64,000 nucleotides of DNA from Enoplosus armatus (GCF_043641665.1 NC_092192.1:17572658-17636657), one strand, 5' to 3'. Positions 25,703 to 38,660 are shown, numbered from the stretch's first letter. The notes: a model not told the origin generated them from the letters alone. Numbers and translations: made by a program.

Positions 25703-28700
25703 GAGTAGATAGATGACCAATTATCAAGCGGTGAACAGGCAAAGCTCCAGGGGTTTGACATCCAGTAGCTGTGTGTGTATCCCCCTCAACAAGCCGGTGC
25801 CCTTTCGGCTGCCTCTTAAAAGACTTGGTCACTGTGAATTTGCTGTCTACACTGGCTGTCCCCGAGGAGATGGGTCAGTTCCTCCTAAAGGTTACATTCT
25901 GTCACTTCAGGGGAGAGGGTCAGCTGTTTGTGAGGATTACAATCAGCTAGTGATTACTGTACAGTAGGTATGTGTGTGTGTGGAGAGTGACAGACTAATA
26001 AAAGGTTTTGATATGGAGCTCTGCAGAGTGGGAATACAATACATGTAACAGTGGAATATGCATAACGATTTTTTACGCATCAATATGTTACTACTGACTG
26101 CTCTTTAGGGTAAAAGTGTACTGTAATAAGTAAAAAGATAATATACACTTTGCTACTATCTAATATAGATCCCCACTGAAACCGCATCTCAGCACAGATA
26201 GTGCTAGTCAATAAATGCCGGACCGTGGCCGGTTAAAATGTTCAGAAACTGTGAAATCCAGAGCCTCCTGGACATTTTATCCAGCCCAAAATAATCAGTA
26301 TTTCAGTCTCATGTATAATTAAAATTTGGCACTTTTAATCTCATCATTAGATTATGAACAAAATCAGAGTTTTAACAGTGCAGGCATGTTAGTTATGAGA
26401 TTGGTAAGCACCCGCAAATGAATTCGGCAATAAAACCCTTGGTGAAATAAAAGGTTGCTGCAACCAAATGACATAAAGTCTCACAAAGAGATGATGTGGC
26501 GTTAGGATAATGAACCAATCAATTATTTGGATCTGCTCAAGTGACGGTTGGCTCTCACCAATCAGCAAAAGTCAACTCGCAGCCTGCAAAATGTCACTGG
26601 GTGCTTCTATTTTGCACAAGACTCGGCTGTCACCGTCACCTAAATACCCTCAGTGAGGAGAAGACGCATAAAACACAAAGGAACTACAACTTCTCCTTAC
26701 CAGGAAGAAAGTGAACCACAACCAATTATTCCATCACCTAGAGGCCTCTATAAAAAGTTGACGGATTGTACGAGGCAGGTGATTAGTTTTAAGTGTCAGA
26801 TGCTCGGGCTGTGAACTCTGCACTTTAGAACTATTTCAAGGACTAATGGGAGGAAAGCTAATATTCCTCCGAAAAACTCCCCAACAAGCTCCCTTACTTT
26901 TTTAGTTAAACATAATGAAACCACTTCAAATGTTGAAACAACTTTCTCTGTCAAATACCTAGAAACCCTTTTTACATTGCAGTCAATGCACCCAACATGA
27001 TGATACATGCGGCAAACAGAACACATTTCAAGTGAGATCTACAACTATACTCTTTGTTTCGACAGTAAATTTGAGATTTTTACACTCGATCTACAATGAA
27101 ATTAGCGGTTGCTGAAGGTTACTCTGATGCAATGCATTACTCACCAAGAAAGATTCCGCTAATTAGACTTAATATTTAATTATAAATCACGGCCTGTAAA
27201 ATATAATAAGCCAAGTCTATCTCCCAACAACAGACTGTAATGCCCTCAGGCTTTACAGCGTTCTACGCATTGCTCTTGTTTAACATTTCATTTGCTGTGA
27301 GATTTCTTCTGTTCTTTCGGGTGACTTTGCATGTGTCATGCTATTTCACTTGACGGTTAATCTTGAATCTTAATGAATGAACACGCTCTGATACTTCAAT
27401 CTATTTGTGTTCTGTTTTATCTCTCCTTCGTTTTTTTGAGCAATGAGCAATCATGCTTTTGACTCTTTGGCATGTTATATGGATGATATTATGTATTTAC
27501 CTATTTTTAGCCTTTATCTGTATCTTGTTTATACCTTGTTTATAGCTCTTCTACTTCAGGACAGACATGCATATTTCATGGCCCCTGTCTGCCCCAGTCT
27601 TCATTTACCTTCTGCTTTTGAGAAGAGCCTATTCTGGTCCTTTTTGTGGTTCTTCACAGCAGCTCGTATTACTCAGTATAGTACTCAGAGTATTAAGTGC
27701 CACAAATACCTCTTCCAATCCATCCTGCAATCATTTAAGTTTACTTTCCATTCCGATCTCTACCTGGTTTGAACTGGGTAACATCAGTCTGAAAAATGTT
27801 TTTTTCCTGTAATTGCACTTGACAAACAACACGCTGGCCCAAGTAACTGTTTATTGACTTGTCTCTCTGCAGAGTGCTGCTGCCCCTTATGGTGCAGTGC
27901 CACAGTAGTTGTTTGAGAGGCATACGGTGCTGGCTTGCACCCATTCCCACCCGGGTGCCACAGTGTGTAAATGCAATGATTGATTTCAAATTTCTAGAGA
28001 GCTGCAGGGAATGCTGGTGGTTACACAAACTGTCCCATAACCACAGAATCTGAACTTCTCTCCCTCCAGCATTTCTTTTGGCAAGATACTATTTGCTCTC
28101 TTTTTGTTCACATATTCTGCGTCCCTCTGGCAGCAGCGGCTAAAAGATGAGGCCAAATAAAAAGAAGAAGAAAAGGGCTATTTGTGTTTGCAAGCATGGA
28201 CAGTATGTGCTCCTGTGTACCTACCTACTCCAGTGGTCCAGTTGCATAAGGAATGTTATTGATATGGTTATTGTAGTTTTTGAACAGTTTTCACTTATTC
28301 ACATTAAAGAAAAAAAAAAATAAAACATCATGAATTTCATAACCATATATGTGGGCTTGTAATGGATTTGACTGGAGTTCTAACAATATATCTAATGGAA
28401 ATTCAAGTGGGCACTTGAGAAAAAAGGAAACTCCCACCATGACCTCAAATGTCAGGAGAATTTTATTGGTTATTACAGGGAGTAGTAGATATTATAAATG
28501 CACAGCTTTGGCTGCTAATGGAAATGAGTATGAGAGAAGGGAGAAACTGCTAATGTAGTTTAGACATCTTGAAGACATCTATATATATGCTGAAAACATC
28601 TTAGGTGAACGGAACTGTGTTAATTCCTTTTGGACCTGTAGTAGTGGCTTATTAGATTACTGCTTAAATGTCGTGTTTATCTGGTTTAGAGATGTAAATG

Positions 28701-28879
28701 GAAAGCATTAAACGTATCCTTTAAGGCTACAAAGAAGTAGTGAGCGAGCTGTCCGTGGCTAGTAAAGAGCTCGTGTAGAGTTTGGAACAGAATTTGCAGC
28801 TGATTTAATCTAATACGGATCACTACTGGCCCACATGCCTCTGAGTGTGTGGGTGGTTTACATTAAACTAAGTGAATAT
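25703..28879. other. gene-poor stretch; conserved-looking AT-rich patches
   Basis: No gene recognised. Patches at about 26380-26480 and 27050-27260 hold dense TAATTA/ATTTAAT-type homeodomain-like cores and few repeats, the texture of vertebrate conserved non-coding elements. This is an impression only. Confidence 0.4.
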
Positions 28880-28985
28880 TTGGTGCTAAAGTAAGCCCAG
28901 AAAGTATTTGGACAATGAAATACTGTTTGATATTTTGGCTCCATTCTCTTTCTACTTCAAATGTTCAACAAGATGATGCTAACGA
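28880..28985 (+). repeat. possible fragment of a Tc1/mariner-type non-autonomous repeat
   Basis: CCCAGAAAGTATTTGGACAATG followed by ATTTTGGCTCCATTCT resembles the end of a common fish repeat (AAAGTATTTGGACAGTG...TTTTGGCTCTGTA). Only about 100 bp is recognisable and no second terminus was found. Confidence 0.35.
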
Positions 28986-31900
28986 GGTTAGTTGGTTTTA
29001 ATTTTAGAGCATCTTCAGACTCAAATTAATATTCAATGAAGCGCTTTTTCTTCTCTTTTTATTTCACTGTTAGAGCCATTATGTGCATGTGGTGCCTGGA
29101 GACACAAGTGCCTCTCCACGAACAAGGGGGTGGTTGTGAACAGAGGCCAGCAGCACTGAAGCACCGCTCACCTGTTCAGCCCGGCGGCCAACTCCGCTCT
29201 GCTCTGCCCTGCCAAGCTACACCACAACCAGCTGGTGGCAATCTTCAATTACAACACCTGAGCCGCATTAACTCGTCAGCCCCGACCCTGAAACCAGCAG
29301 GTGCATGAGGGAGAGGTGCAGGGGGGTGCACTGGTACCTGTGGACAAGGCTTGGCTCATGTCAAAGGAAATAAAGTTGTTTTATTCATTTACTGTAGGGT
29401 AGATTTTTGTTCCGTTTATGTGAAGATTTTGTGGTGAATAATGGAGCTACCTCCTGTCAAGTGAATGAATGATCCAAAAACAATGCAGCCTTGGTCGTCA
29501 TGACAGCTTTTAAGAATGATGCATGTGCATAACGAACCTTTAAAATTGTTCATGTTTTAATTTCCCATTAAAGTCATAAAGCATTCATGTAATGGGAATT
29601 TGCCACTTATATGGTGGAATAATAATAATAATTTTAACATAATGCAGTCCCCATTAATGTAATAGATTTTACCTGCCATTGATGTGACAACTTTTATCCC
29701 GTCAGCCTAACAAATATCACATGATTGGATTTTATTACCCAAAAATCTGTTTCAATAAGCCAACGACGGCACTTAAGTAAAAAGGATTCTTTTTTACCTG
29801 CAACAACTGAACTGAGGCTGTAAAAACAAAATAATTGTTCAGCGTTCATATATTTGCACAAGAAAATCAGAAAGTGTTAGTGGGAAGTTGTCATGTTAGT
29901 TTCTTTTATGGTCTTTATGGTTGATAGGATTGTTTTGTACGGAGAAAAACTTCAAGATGAGCAGGCTGTTCTCCCAGCCACATGTGACATAGAGCAAAAG
30001 TCAAAGATGAATTCCCATTGGAATTCTTTGAAAAGCAACACGCCTGGGTTTCACAGCGAGGTAACTGCACAAGAAGATTTCTGCTCTGTTGTCTAAATAA
30101 TTACTTCTGACATAATTAAAATAAAAAACTCAAATGTTGCCCCTGTATACTGAAGAGATGTGTTTTTTTTATATTGATATCCTTGATTAAAGTAAACAGT
30201 CTGTCCTTTTAACCTCACAGTCATTATGTCTTTTCCTTGTAAAAAGAAAAAAATCATTACAACAAACTAAAAATTCAATCTCACTCAGTGCTGCCCCATC
30301 ATAACAAGTCCTCGATCCTTGTGGCAGCGTGCCTCATCGTTTGAATTAATTTTGAAACACTCTCAGCCACTGGCTCTATTTAGACAGATTTATTGAAGGG
30401 AAGATATTAACCCTGACATCTATTTTCTGATATTTTTCATAGAGGAACTGAGAGTGACAGTTAAATTTGATGATTCTGTGGACTGTTAAAGGGTTTACAT
30501 TTGCGGAGTAGATTTGTGAGGAAGAAGTGAATCTGTCTTCTGAGTTATGATAGATTAGTTTATCCATCGCTACACTTGGTCAAAGGACGATAAATAACAA
30601 ATTGACTTCGATAGATGTGCTGATACTGTGAGATTTTATGGGCAATTGCAATGTTTAAGACTGCATGCGCCTTAAATTGTTCTGAAATCAGCAATCACGT
30701 TTGACCCGAGTTGGTTTGAGCATTTGCCGCTCGATTACTAAAGGTCTGTCAATGGGAATGGTTAGCTTGTAGGTAATTCAGTAATGACTGTGAGGGTGTT
30801 CAGGTGGGACGTAATAGAGTGTTAAATGAGTGATGCAAAGCTTTGCAGTCTCAGCTGAGTGGGGAGAGGTTGCACTGACTGCTCTCAGTGCCGCCTGATA
30901 CACATACAGTGTTTTTCTTCCTTCCTCTGTTTTTGGTATGTGTGAGAGCAACTGATGGGCAAGATTAAATTAATGATGATGTTGTACATGAAACATACCA
31001 AGTGCACTTTTCAAGAGTAGGCTACTTATTCACTTAAAGCAAACGTCCTGTAATGATGATTCACTTAAATTTACTTCATCAATTTTAATGCAGTAATAAC
31101 CTCCTCGGTTAATCAAAGTAAAAATGCTGGGCAGTGATAGAAATTGCTGAGTGTGATCGGAATTAAAGACTTGTAACCGTCATTTGCTCCAAGTATATTT
31201 CTGATATAAATCATTTATATAGAAATTGCCTTGAATGGATGAGCAAAAGAAAAACTGCTGTGTGTCATTTGTGCATTTGAAATAATAGTGCACTCACACA
31301 CACACACACAAGGATGCAGATTTGGATTGATCACTCAGGCATTTTTCTCCTCCTGTGAACTAACCGTGACAATGTCTGGAACATTGTTTTGCTTATTTGA
31401 GCGCAGAGCAGGCTTGAAAAAGCATCCCAGTAACAAGGCAGTGTCTGATCCATGTTACATTTGTATTCACGGTACTAAAAGACATGCATTTTGAAGTCAT
31501 TCATCGGTATAGCAACCATAGTGCAGACTTTTAGAGGCATAGCTCCCAGGTGCATGGTTTATTATATAGAGAGCAGATGTAGCTTGAAGAAACATTGCTA
31601 TTTGAAAGTATTTAATTGGAGACTGCATTTCAAGACAGCCAGCCCTGCCGCTGGTTTTATTCTAATTGCCAGCAGCAACGCACTTAATGAAGCGAATGGT
31701 GAAGAGTGTGGATAAAAGAGTGAGAGTGACCAGGTTTCCAAGGCAACAGCAGCGGTAGCCGAGTAGTGCTTTCATCTTGAAGAAAAGGCTACAGGAGAGC
31801 AGTGTTTCCCTGCAGCTCTAGAATGAATATCTATATGGTAATAGATATATTCGTGGAAATGTTGCAGGGCTGAAACATGTATGCAAACCTGTAGAGTAAG

Positions 31901-32795
31901 GCCTATACAATCCACCACGGGAACAATTTCCCTCCAAACCTCAGGATTAGATGTGTGTAGGCCATCTCTGAAGTACAATAGTGCACCAGCTTAAAAGTAA
32001 CTCTGCAGGGAGAGAGCTTTGAAAGCTTTGTCTTAAGATTTGAACAAAGAAATAGGCTAGTCATTTTTTATCTTACAGATCTATGTCAATGCAATTTCTT
32101 TGAAATCCAGAAGGTGTCCATTTGCACTTTTTTCCAACCACAGATGCCCACAATGGATCATCATTACCCCTGCAGTACAGTTCTGCAAACTGACCCGAGC
32201 TCAGTGGCCCCAACAAAGTACCAGGTTTGGGGGGGTTTTGGTGCACTCCAGCCTCAGGCCACGTTCAGGTTTGGTTATGTTCAAATATCATTTATAAAGA
32301 AATTGCTCTCTTTTTGCTAATGCATCCATGTGTGTCATGTGTTCCAAGTAGGACACATTATGCCCAGCAGGAAAAGACAAAGAAAGGCAGAGCATAGCCA
32401 ATGTGTTGCATTGGCCTAACGGCCAGTAATGGGTGAAATAAAACAAAAACTTGCTAAAGGGAGCGTCTCAAAATCCCCAGTGATTCAGGGAAGGCTTCTT
32501 CACTGTAGGAACATTGTGACCTTGTATGATCCACAGTTATGACTGTACATAGAACTGTCAAGTTCAGCTGGGAAAGAAGCTCAGAGTTTAAACAAGCCAG
32601 GGTCTCCTCAGTATTCGGAAAAGGAAATATTGAGCTTGATAACAAGTTCTCAAACCTCCCTCATAATTGGTAGGCTGTCAGTGCATACCAAAATAAACCT
32701 ATGCGAGGACAGTTTAGCAGTGTTAACTTTGGCACCTGATTTTTATTTCATTTATTTTGTCTTAGTAATTCACAGTAAGTCACAATTGTGCAAGC
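28986..32795. other. gene-poor stretch; nothing recognised
   Basis: A GC-richer patch at 29080-29340 gives a 90-codon open frame (29036-29308) of low-complexity Gln/Pro/Ala-rich composition that I judge non-coding. The rest is AT-rich without recognised features, apart from the short (CA)8. Confidence 0.5.
31295..31310. repeat. short (CA)8 microsatellite
   Basis: Eight CA units. Confidence 0.9.
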
Positions 32796-33318
32796 AGGGT
32801 GACAAGGAGAGCAGGGACAAGGACCCAAATGCAGAGCTAGTGCAGTAGTGATTTTATTCACACAAAAAAGGTACAAAAGCTTTGGGATGGTGAGGCAGGC
32901 AAAGGTCAAACCCAGAGAAGCAGTCCAAACAGGCAAACAAATCCAAAAGGGAGCAGGCAAGAATCAAAAATCCAATAAACGGGCAAGGTCCTGGAAAACC
33001 AAAGCAAAGATCCAAAAATACGAAGAGAACAAAACACTAAGAAAAGGCTGGAACACTTGACACAGGGTACAAAGACGAACTGGCACTGAGAGAAGGGAAC
33101 ACACAGACTCAACATACAAGGGAAGGATAATGAGGGACAGGTGAAACTAATCAGGGCGGGGCAGACAATCAACAGGCGGGACACACACACACACACACAC
33201 ACACACAAGGGCAGGAAGTGAAGTATTTGAAATGAGAGGAGCGGTGAGTATTTCAAAATAAAACTGGAAACAACGAATGAAACAAAGAAAAACGGAACCT
33301 AGGGGGCAGATTGTGACA
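32796..33318 (-). repeat. abundant teleost dispersed repeat
   Basis: Recognised from its content: GACAAGGACCCAAATGCAGAG near the left end, TTTATT (a minus-strand AATAAA) at 32853-32858, a long run of AGGCAAAGGTCAAACC and AACAGGCAAACAAATCC phrases, CAGGTGAAACTAATCAGGGC, and AAAACTGGAAACAACGAATG at the right. Read on the minus strand this is a unit I have seen many times in fish genomes. The family name is not certain. An (AC)n tract sits inside it. The 70-116-codon open frames here belong to the repeat, not to a gene. Confidence 0.7.
33181..33207. repeat. (AC)13 microsatellite inside the dispersed repeat
   Basis: Uninterrupted AC run between GGCGGG and AAGGGCAGG. Confidence 0.95.
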
Positions 33319-35339
33319 GTTTTAGATCTAGTTGTAGTCAACAGAAACTATTGTAGATGAATGTAGAAGACAAAGACAGAACTTTGCTGAATGCAAGATG
33401 CTTCTTATTATCGGCAGTGCAACAGGTGAAGCGCCTATCAGTTTCTGACGAAGAGATATTAGAAGAGATAATCTACAGCGTATGATTCCGCAGATGCATG
33501 CCAGCTGCTGTATACGACTTTGCATTCAAACATTTCTTAAGCGACTTAGTTAAGATTAGCTTAAGAGCTTGTTCATGGCAAGTTATTGTTAAGGTTAGAC
33601 ATTAAAAAAACATTTGATGAAGTTCATGATGAAATCCTTTGTACACTCATCCACCACCCTGACATCCACACCCTCACTCTGTCACTGTGCTACAGAGCAG
33701 AGCTTCTTCCTGCTTCACCATGGAACATAAACACTGGCTACTAAAAGTTGTTTGAACAAACAATAAACATTTTTCTTTCTCTGAAGAAGAACTAATGAGT
33801 AAGGCAGATGGTTTATTATTGTGCGATATTATACTTTCATGTGTCACAGCTGGCTGCAATTTGTGGTATTTTCACTATACATGTAACGTAGTGTAAGGGC
33901 AGTTGATAACTGGCTTATATAAGCTACTTGTTGTGTCTTAGTGCACTGTATATTTTAGTAATTCCCAGAGTGGGGATACTTCTTTGTCAGGGAGGAACGA
34001 ACAGCTAAAATATAATCACTTTCCAAGTTTGGCAGTAGGTGGGTAGATTTATTGAAATGCCTCAGTTTGATGTTCATACTTGATGTTAAATTTTGAAACA
34101 AGCTCACATGCTCACAAGCTCACAGTTGATGCCAGCCTACTACACTGTAAAAGAAATATGATCTGTAAAACTGAATGAAAGTCAGGCTGCTCATGAGATA
34201 TGTATGAATTTATTGACTCAATTTAACATCTTCAATTTATCATCTTCCTGGCCTCATCTTTATTGCGTTGTCAATTACCACATGGTCTCGGGTCTCTCTC
34301 GCCCAATTCTAGGTGACTCTCCTGAATAGCAAAACACTTCCATGAGTCAAAAAGCAGATAATAACCATAATACTGAGACAGCACATCCCTCAAGTAAGAG
34401 GGTCTCCAGCAGAACATAGACACATTAATAATTGATAGATAGAAAGCCAGCACTACACGGCAATTTTGAGAAGCCCAGTGCCTGCCACAGGAGAAATTTC
34501 CAGCAGCAAATAGGTCTTGAAGGTGCCAGTTATGTCATCTTTCACTACAACAGTGAAGTGAAATGCCGAGCAAGTCTAATAGACTAATATATTAGAAAAT
34601 GGAGCCCCTTACCCTGAGTTAAAATTCAGTAGAGATTAGAAATGTTGTAATGTCTAAGTAACAATTTAATCAGTGTTACTGAGATCACAAAACATCAGTG
34701 AATGGTAAAAAAAAAAAGCCCCCTTCAGTCAAAAGCCTCTTGGGCATTGTAACAGAATCTCTTTCTATCACTGGAGTAGATGATGTTGCTGCACATGTCC
34801 AGCTTTAAGGTTACATGCTACACATAATATTGGCTTTCTCTCACTCCCTCGGAAGCAGGTAGACTAAAATAAGTTAAGCATGGCATCAGAGCTGACACAC
34901 AGTAAAGTTGCTCATGCAAGTTGCTTTTGCAAGGAGAGTATTGGAAGACAACCTTGGAGCAGACAATTGTGTCTTTTCAAACCCTTGAAACTGGTGCACC
35001 TCCACTCTGCTGCTTGGAGTGAGAGAGAGAAATAAATCAGATGAACTTTTTTTTCATAACACATAAGATACACAAATGGGAGATTTTCCTTGGAGAGGTG
35101 GCCGGTTGCGCCACTTCATTCAATCATTCATTGGCTTACGACAATGGATCAAATGTCTGGAGTGATGGATTGAGAAGAAGGAGAATGGGAAACAAAGGGG
35201 GAAGAGAGAAAGAAAAAGGAAAGGTTCGGTGTGTAGGAAGACAAATGGGGGCTAAAGTAACAGAGGTCTAGGTAACGCCAAAAAGACTAATAATAATAAA
35301 CAAGTGTAAGATTGACCTTACGGTGTGTTTTGGAGAAAT
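33319..35339. other. gene-poor stretch; nothing recognised
   Basis: AT-rich sequence between two repeats. The Arg/Lys/Gly-rich open frame at 35041-35271 comes from a purine-rich run. Confidence 0.5.
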
Positions 35340-35929
35340 TATTCCTGATATATGTCATCCATGGCAAGTTCCTCAAAGGTAATGAAAGCTGAATTTTGTA
35401 TAATGAGCTGAAGCTGTGTGATACGTCCACTCTTCCAAGCTGCTTTGAATGCTTCTTAAATCTTAAAGCAATTCCGGGTTTTTCTATAGTGGGTTGTATT
35501 CACAAGATACTTGTGTTAAGTGCAGGATATTGTGGACTTTCCACCAAGCTGTGGCGATAGTAATGTTCTTGAAGCATTGGTGGCTTTTGTAAATGGTAAA
35601 TGTAAATGGTTTATGTAATGATTCTACTTGGTCTTTAGTCAGTGTTGGAAGGTTTATGTTAAAGACCGAAAATGGTTTATATCATCAGGTCTGTTTCATT
35701 GTCTTATGTATATGATTAATAGTAGATTTTTTTGTAAGGCATTTTTGTAGCTGGGATAGTGTTCTTTTCTTTCTTTTGTTGAAGTTGTTTTGCAAGATAT
35801 TTCCCTGATCTATTATTATATTGTACATTATTGTAAGTGATTGTGTCATAGGTGCTGAAGAAAAAATCTGTTGCTGTATATCAGCAAATTCAAATTTATT
35901 TTGTTTATGGTTGTTAAAATTCTCTTCTG

Positions 35930-36875
35930 AGGGAGTTTTTTTTTTCTCGAAATGTTTGATTTCCAGTTCCAGGTTGTTTTTACATTATTTTTTCTTCTTG
36001 TGAAACGAGTGTAAGATTATTTTCTCCCATAGTACTGTTTTTGCAGTTTCCCAGACTAATGTTGGTGAGCTGTTCAGAGAGTTATTTGTGTATATAAAGG
36101 ATGCCCACTCTCTCTTTAAGAACCTGTCAAAGTCTGGATCTCTGAGGAGTGAAACTTTAAAGCACCATCTGGAAGGTTGTAAAATAGCTTACTGTGGAGA
36201 ACTAAAGAGAAAGGAGCATGGTCACTTATTACAATTGAATGGATTGATGTATCAGTTAAGCTCTGTATGACTGAGTTACTAGTGAGGAAAAAGTTGATGC
36301 GAGAGAATGAGTGATGTAGCAGTGAAAGATATGAATATTCATTTACTGCTGGATTATTTATATGCCAACTGTCGCCAAGTCTTCCATATACTGTTTTATT
36401 GTCTCGGTGGATTGCTATTTCCTGCTAGCTGTTACTGCTCAGTCTATTGTTTGGTTAAGAACTGTGTTCAAATCTCATACAATGATGATTTTAGAATCTG
36501 TGAAATCGTACAAGGATGTGTAAAATCTGTGAAAAAAATGGGGTCATCTATTTCAAGTCCATATTTGCTATGGTAAGATCTATGTTGTTGATTGGTGTGT
36601 TAATGATAATAAATCTGCCATCTGGGTAAGTAATGGTTGATTTATTAGTTAATGGGACTTTCTTATGACTTAATATGGACACAGCTCTTTGCCTTGAATT
36701 GTAAAGAGCTAAGAAAAGTTGACTGAATTCTATGGTTGTTAGAGCTTGATGTGTGGGTTTCGTGAAGCAGGCTTACATCTCAGGGTTCAATTTATTTAAA
36801 TGATTTAATGTTTTATTCCTTTTAGCATGGGAGCCAATCCTGTGATCCAGTTTAGGAATTTAAGTGGGGCAATGA
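35930..36875 (-). pseudogene. LINE ORF2 endonuclease-domain pseudogene
   Basis: Apurinic-type endonuclease domain of an L1-like ORF2. It begins LKFLNWITGL (family: LKFxxWNxRGL) at about 36870, continues with HLNKLNPEM and RAVSILSHKK, then YPDGRFIIINTPIN. An open stretch at about 36130-36400 reads GDSWHINNPAVNEYSYLS, then SRINFFLTS (the S-RID-F-L-S motif with Asp changed to Asn) and VISDHAPFSL, the SDH catalytic block, at about 36218-36226. A tail resembling the linker before reverse transcriptase (ending near RRKNNVKTTWNWK) follows. Stops are frequent, so it is non-functional. Confidence 0.78.
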
Positions 36876-37239
36876 TTGAGGGTATTTGGGAAGACGCATC
36901 CTAGTGAGTATTTGCCTTAAGTAATGTGTGTTTGTGTTTGATTATGCAAGCTTGTGTGTGTAGAGGTTGTATGTGAGTGTACATGTGTGTGTGAGGTTGT
37001 AAAGATCTTTGATTTTAGTTTGCTGTCACTGGTTATCATATTAGCAATTGAGAGGAACAGACACAATACCAACAACAAAAATATAAATAAAAACAAACAT
37101 AGTATATATAGTGCAAAAGAACAGAAATAACATGAATTTGAGGGGTGGCTGTTGATCATGGGGGAAAGAGATATTGGAGGAGGAAGTTCAAAATCATGTT
37201 ATTACAGTCACTGATGGGTATGCGTAATGTAATGTGCTA

Positions 37240-37560
37240 GAAACCAGGATGTTGTATTGGGATCAAGGTAAAGCTGTCCTTCAATGTATAATGTGTCCAC
37301 AATCAAATTTGCTATTTTCTTGTTTTGTTATTTTGTTGTTGTTTTGTGATGTGGTACAGAACTTTATGTTATTCACTTATTTCACGTGGGAACTGGTCAT
37401 TAAGTCCATATTTAGTACCTTTCAGTCCCTTTCCTTTGTTTTTAATCAGTTCCATGTGATTGATACGTTAGAGTTTGGCAACAATGGGTAGTGGTGCTTT
37501 GTTCGAACGTGAAGACGCTGAACTCATTAGCAAAATGACATGCATGCTGAAATGTATTTT
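37240..37560 (-). pseudogene. LINE ORF1 C-terminal pseudogene fragment
   Basis: Minus-strand reading shows SNKAPLPIVAKL, a stop, RINHMELIKNKGKGLKGT, then KYGLNDQFPREISE, a stop and HKVLYHITKQQQ. The Y-G-x-x-x-Q-[FY]-P-x-E-I motif followed by an RRKxLYP-like stretch is the hallmark of the L1 ORF1 RNA-binding C-terminal domain. It lies upstream of the ORF2 remnant in the expected order and strand. In-frame stops show decay. Confidence 0.7.
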
Positions 37561-37618
37561 CAGCAGGGGGGCTGCCCAGGATACGTGACGGTGGCTTGGA
37601 GGGAATTGTTTGACAGTT

Positions 37619-38660
37619 TTAACTTTTCAATGTAGTAGTGGGCAAATTCAAGGCTTGTACTGTAAGAGGTGTACTGGAACTAGTTTCCATTTTGCACTCA
37701 TGGTTGTAGTAGTGATCGTTGTATGCTTCCAGTTCAGCTATTTCCTCCAGTATACGTAGAAAGCATTCTGATGGTATACGGACTGAGACAGGTGTGGTTA
37801 CTGAATTTTCTATTTCAAATGGTCAAAAAGAGAAGTCTAGGATTAGCTGAAGTGATGGATCTAACCATCATGTGGTTGCATTGTAGATGCGCCTGATGAG
37901 CTGAACTTAAGTTTTAGGTTGTTTCATAGTTGCGTTGGCCTTTCTGATTAAATGTGCACCTGTCTAATCTATTGCAATATCCTGACACTTTGTCAGAGAG
38001 GTTTTAACTATTTCTTTTGTCTTTAATCAGTGGCATTGTAGTAAAACTATTGATGGCCCACCACTGCAAATCTTGCAGGTCCAAATATTCTGGATGGAGT
38101 TGAAAAATGTCTGCTAATATGGATGTATGTGTTGATGTTTAGAGATGCCTCCCTGTGCAGTGATCAAGGCACTGACTAGGGACTAGGTCTTCCGAACCCA
38201 TCAGTTGAATCCCTCTTGAATCCCCCGTATCTATTAAGATATTGCTACTGTTTGCCTTAACATCAGTTGAGAGGTTGAGATGCCTTTGCTCTCTCGGTCC
38301 ATCCAAGTAACAAACTCATCAGACTGGACTTGAGCTGTGCCATGCTGAGGCAGAACCCATCCTTCATACCTAAAAGCATAGCATTGGGATTTCTCTCAAG
38401 TGGTCACTTGGATGCTTTTCATCCTCCATCTCACAGGGAGAAAAACATGCATCACAATTATGCCCTGTGCCTACCATAGCATGTTATGTGCAGCAAACTC
38501 TTGGTCTGTTGTGCTGTCAGAGACGCTGGTAAAGGGGCTGGACGATGGCTTTTCACAGACCTGTGTGGAGATCATGGTCGGCACCCTGCATCTACTGTAT
38601 ATGCTGGGTGTGTCAAGGTCTCTCTTAAGGTCTATTTCGAACTCTGGCTTGAGTGACCTA
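37619..38660 (-). other. unidentified protein-like fragments upstream of the LINE remnant
   Basis: Three separated minus-strand open pieces read like real but decayed protein. At 37619-37822: PFEIENSVTTPVSVRIP, then LRILEEIAELEAYNDHYY. At about 38233-38345: TAQVQSDEFVTWMDRESKG. At about 38480-38660: EFEIDLKRDLDTPSIYSRC, then PTMISTQVCEKPSSSPF. None starts with Met and none matches a family I know. They could be more of the LINE's ORF1 region, another mobile element, or chance. Confidence 0.25.

Larger units (their letters stand above)
35340..37560 (-). mobile_element. degenerate L1/Tx1-type LINE remnant
   Basis: Minus-strand remains of a non-LTR retrotransposon: an ORF1 C-terminal part at 37240-37560, then the start and endonuclease domain of ORF2 at about 35930-36875, then more decayed ORF2-like sequence to about 35340 (for example NSAFITFEELAMDD). 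The reverse transcriptase core with its FADD-type motif was not found, so the middle of ORF2 is probably deleted. Many stops and frame changes show it is old. A TG-rich patch at 36925-37000 lies in the region between the ORFs. The left boundary is uncertain. Confidence 0.75.

Noticed and set aside
27820..28060. Plus-strand CTTGTCTCTCTGCAG acceptor followed by a GC-richer open stretch
   Set aside because: No matching donor or recognisable peptide; a single acceptor-like string is common by chance.
29036..29308. 90-codon plus-strand open frame
   Set aside because: Low-complexity Gln/Pro/Ala-rich reading in a small GC-rich patch; no motif or gene context.
31750..31775. CGGTAGCCGAGTAGTGC, resembling a tRNA/SINE A box
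   Set aside because: No B box (GGTTCGAxxC) at the required spacing and no cloverleaf could be drawn.
32454..33341. Several 60-116-codon open frames on both strands
   Set aside because: Most lie within the dispersed repeat and its AC tract; none has host-gene features.
36307..36576. 89-codon plus-strand open frame
   Set aside because: It is the antisense of the LINE endonuclease remnant.
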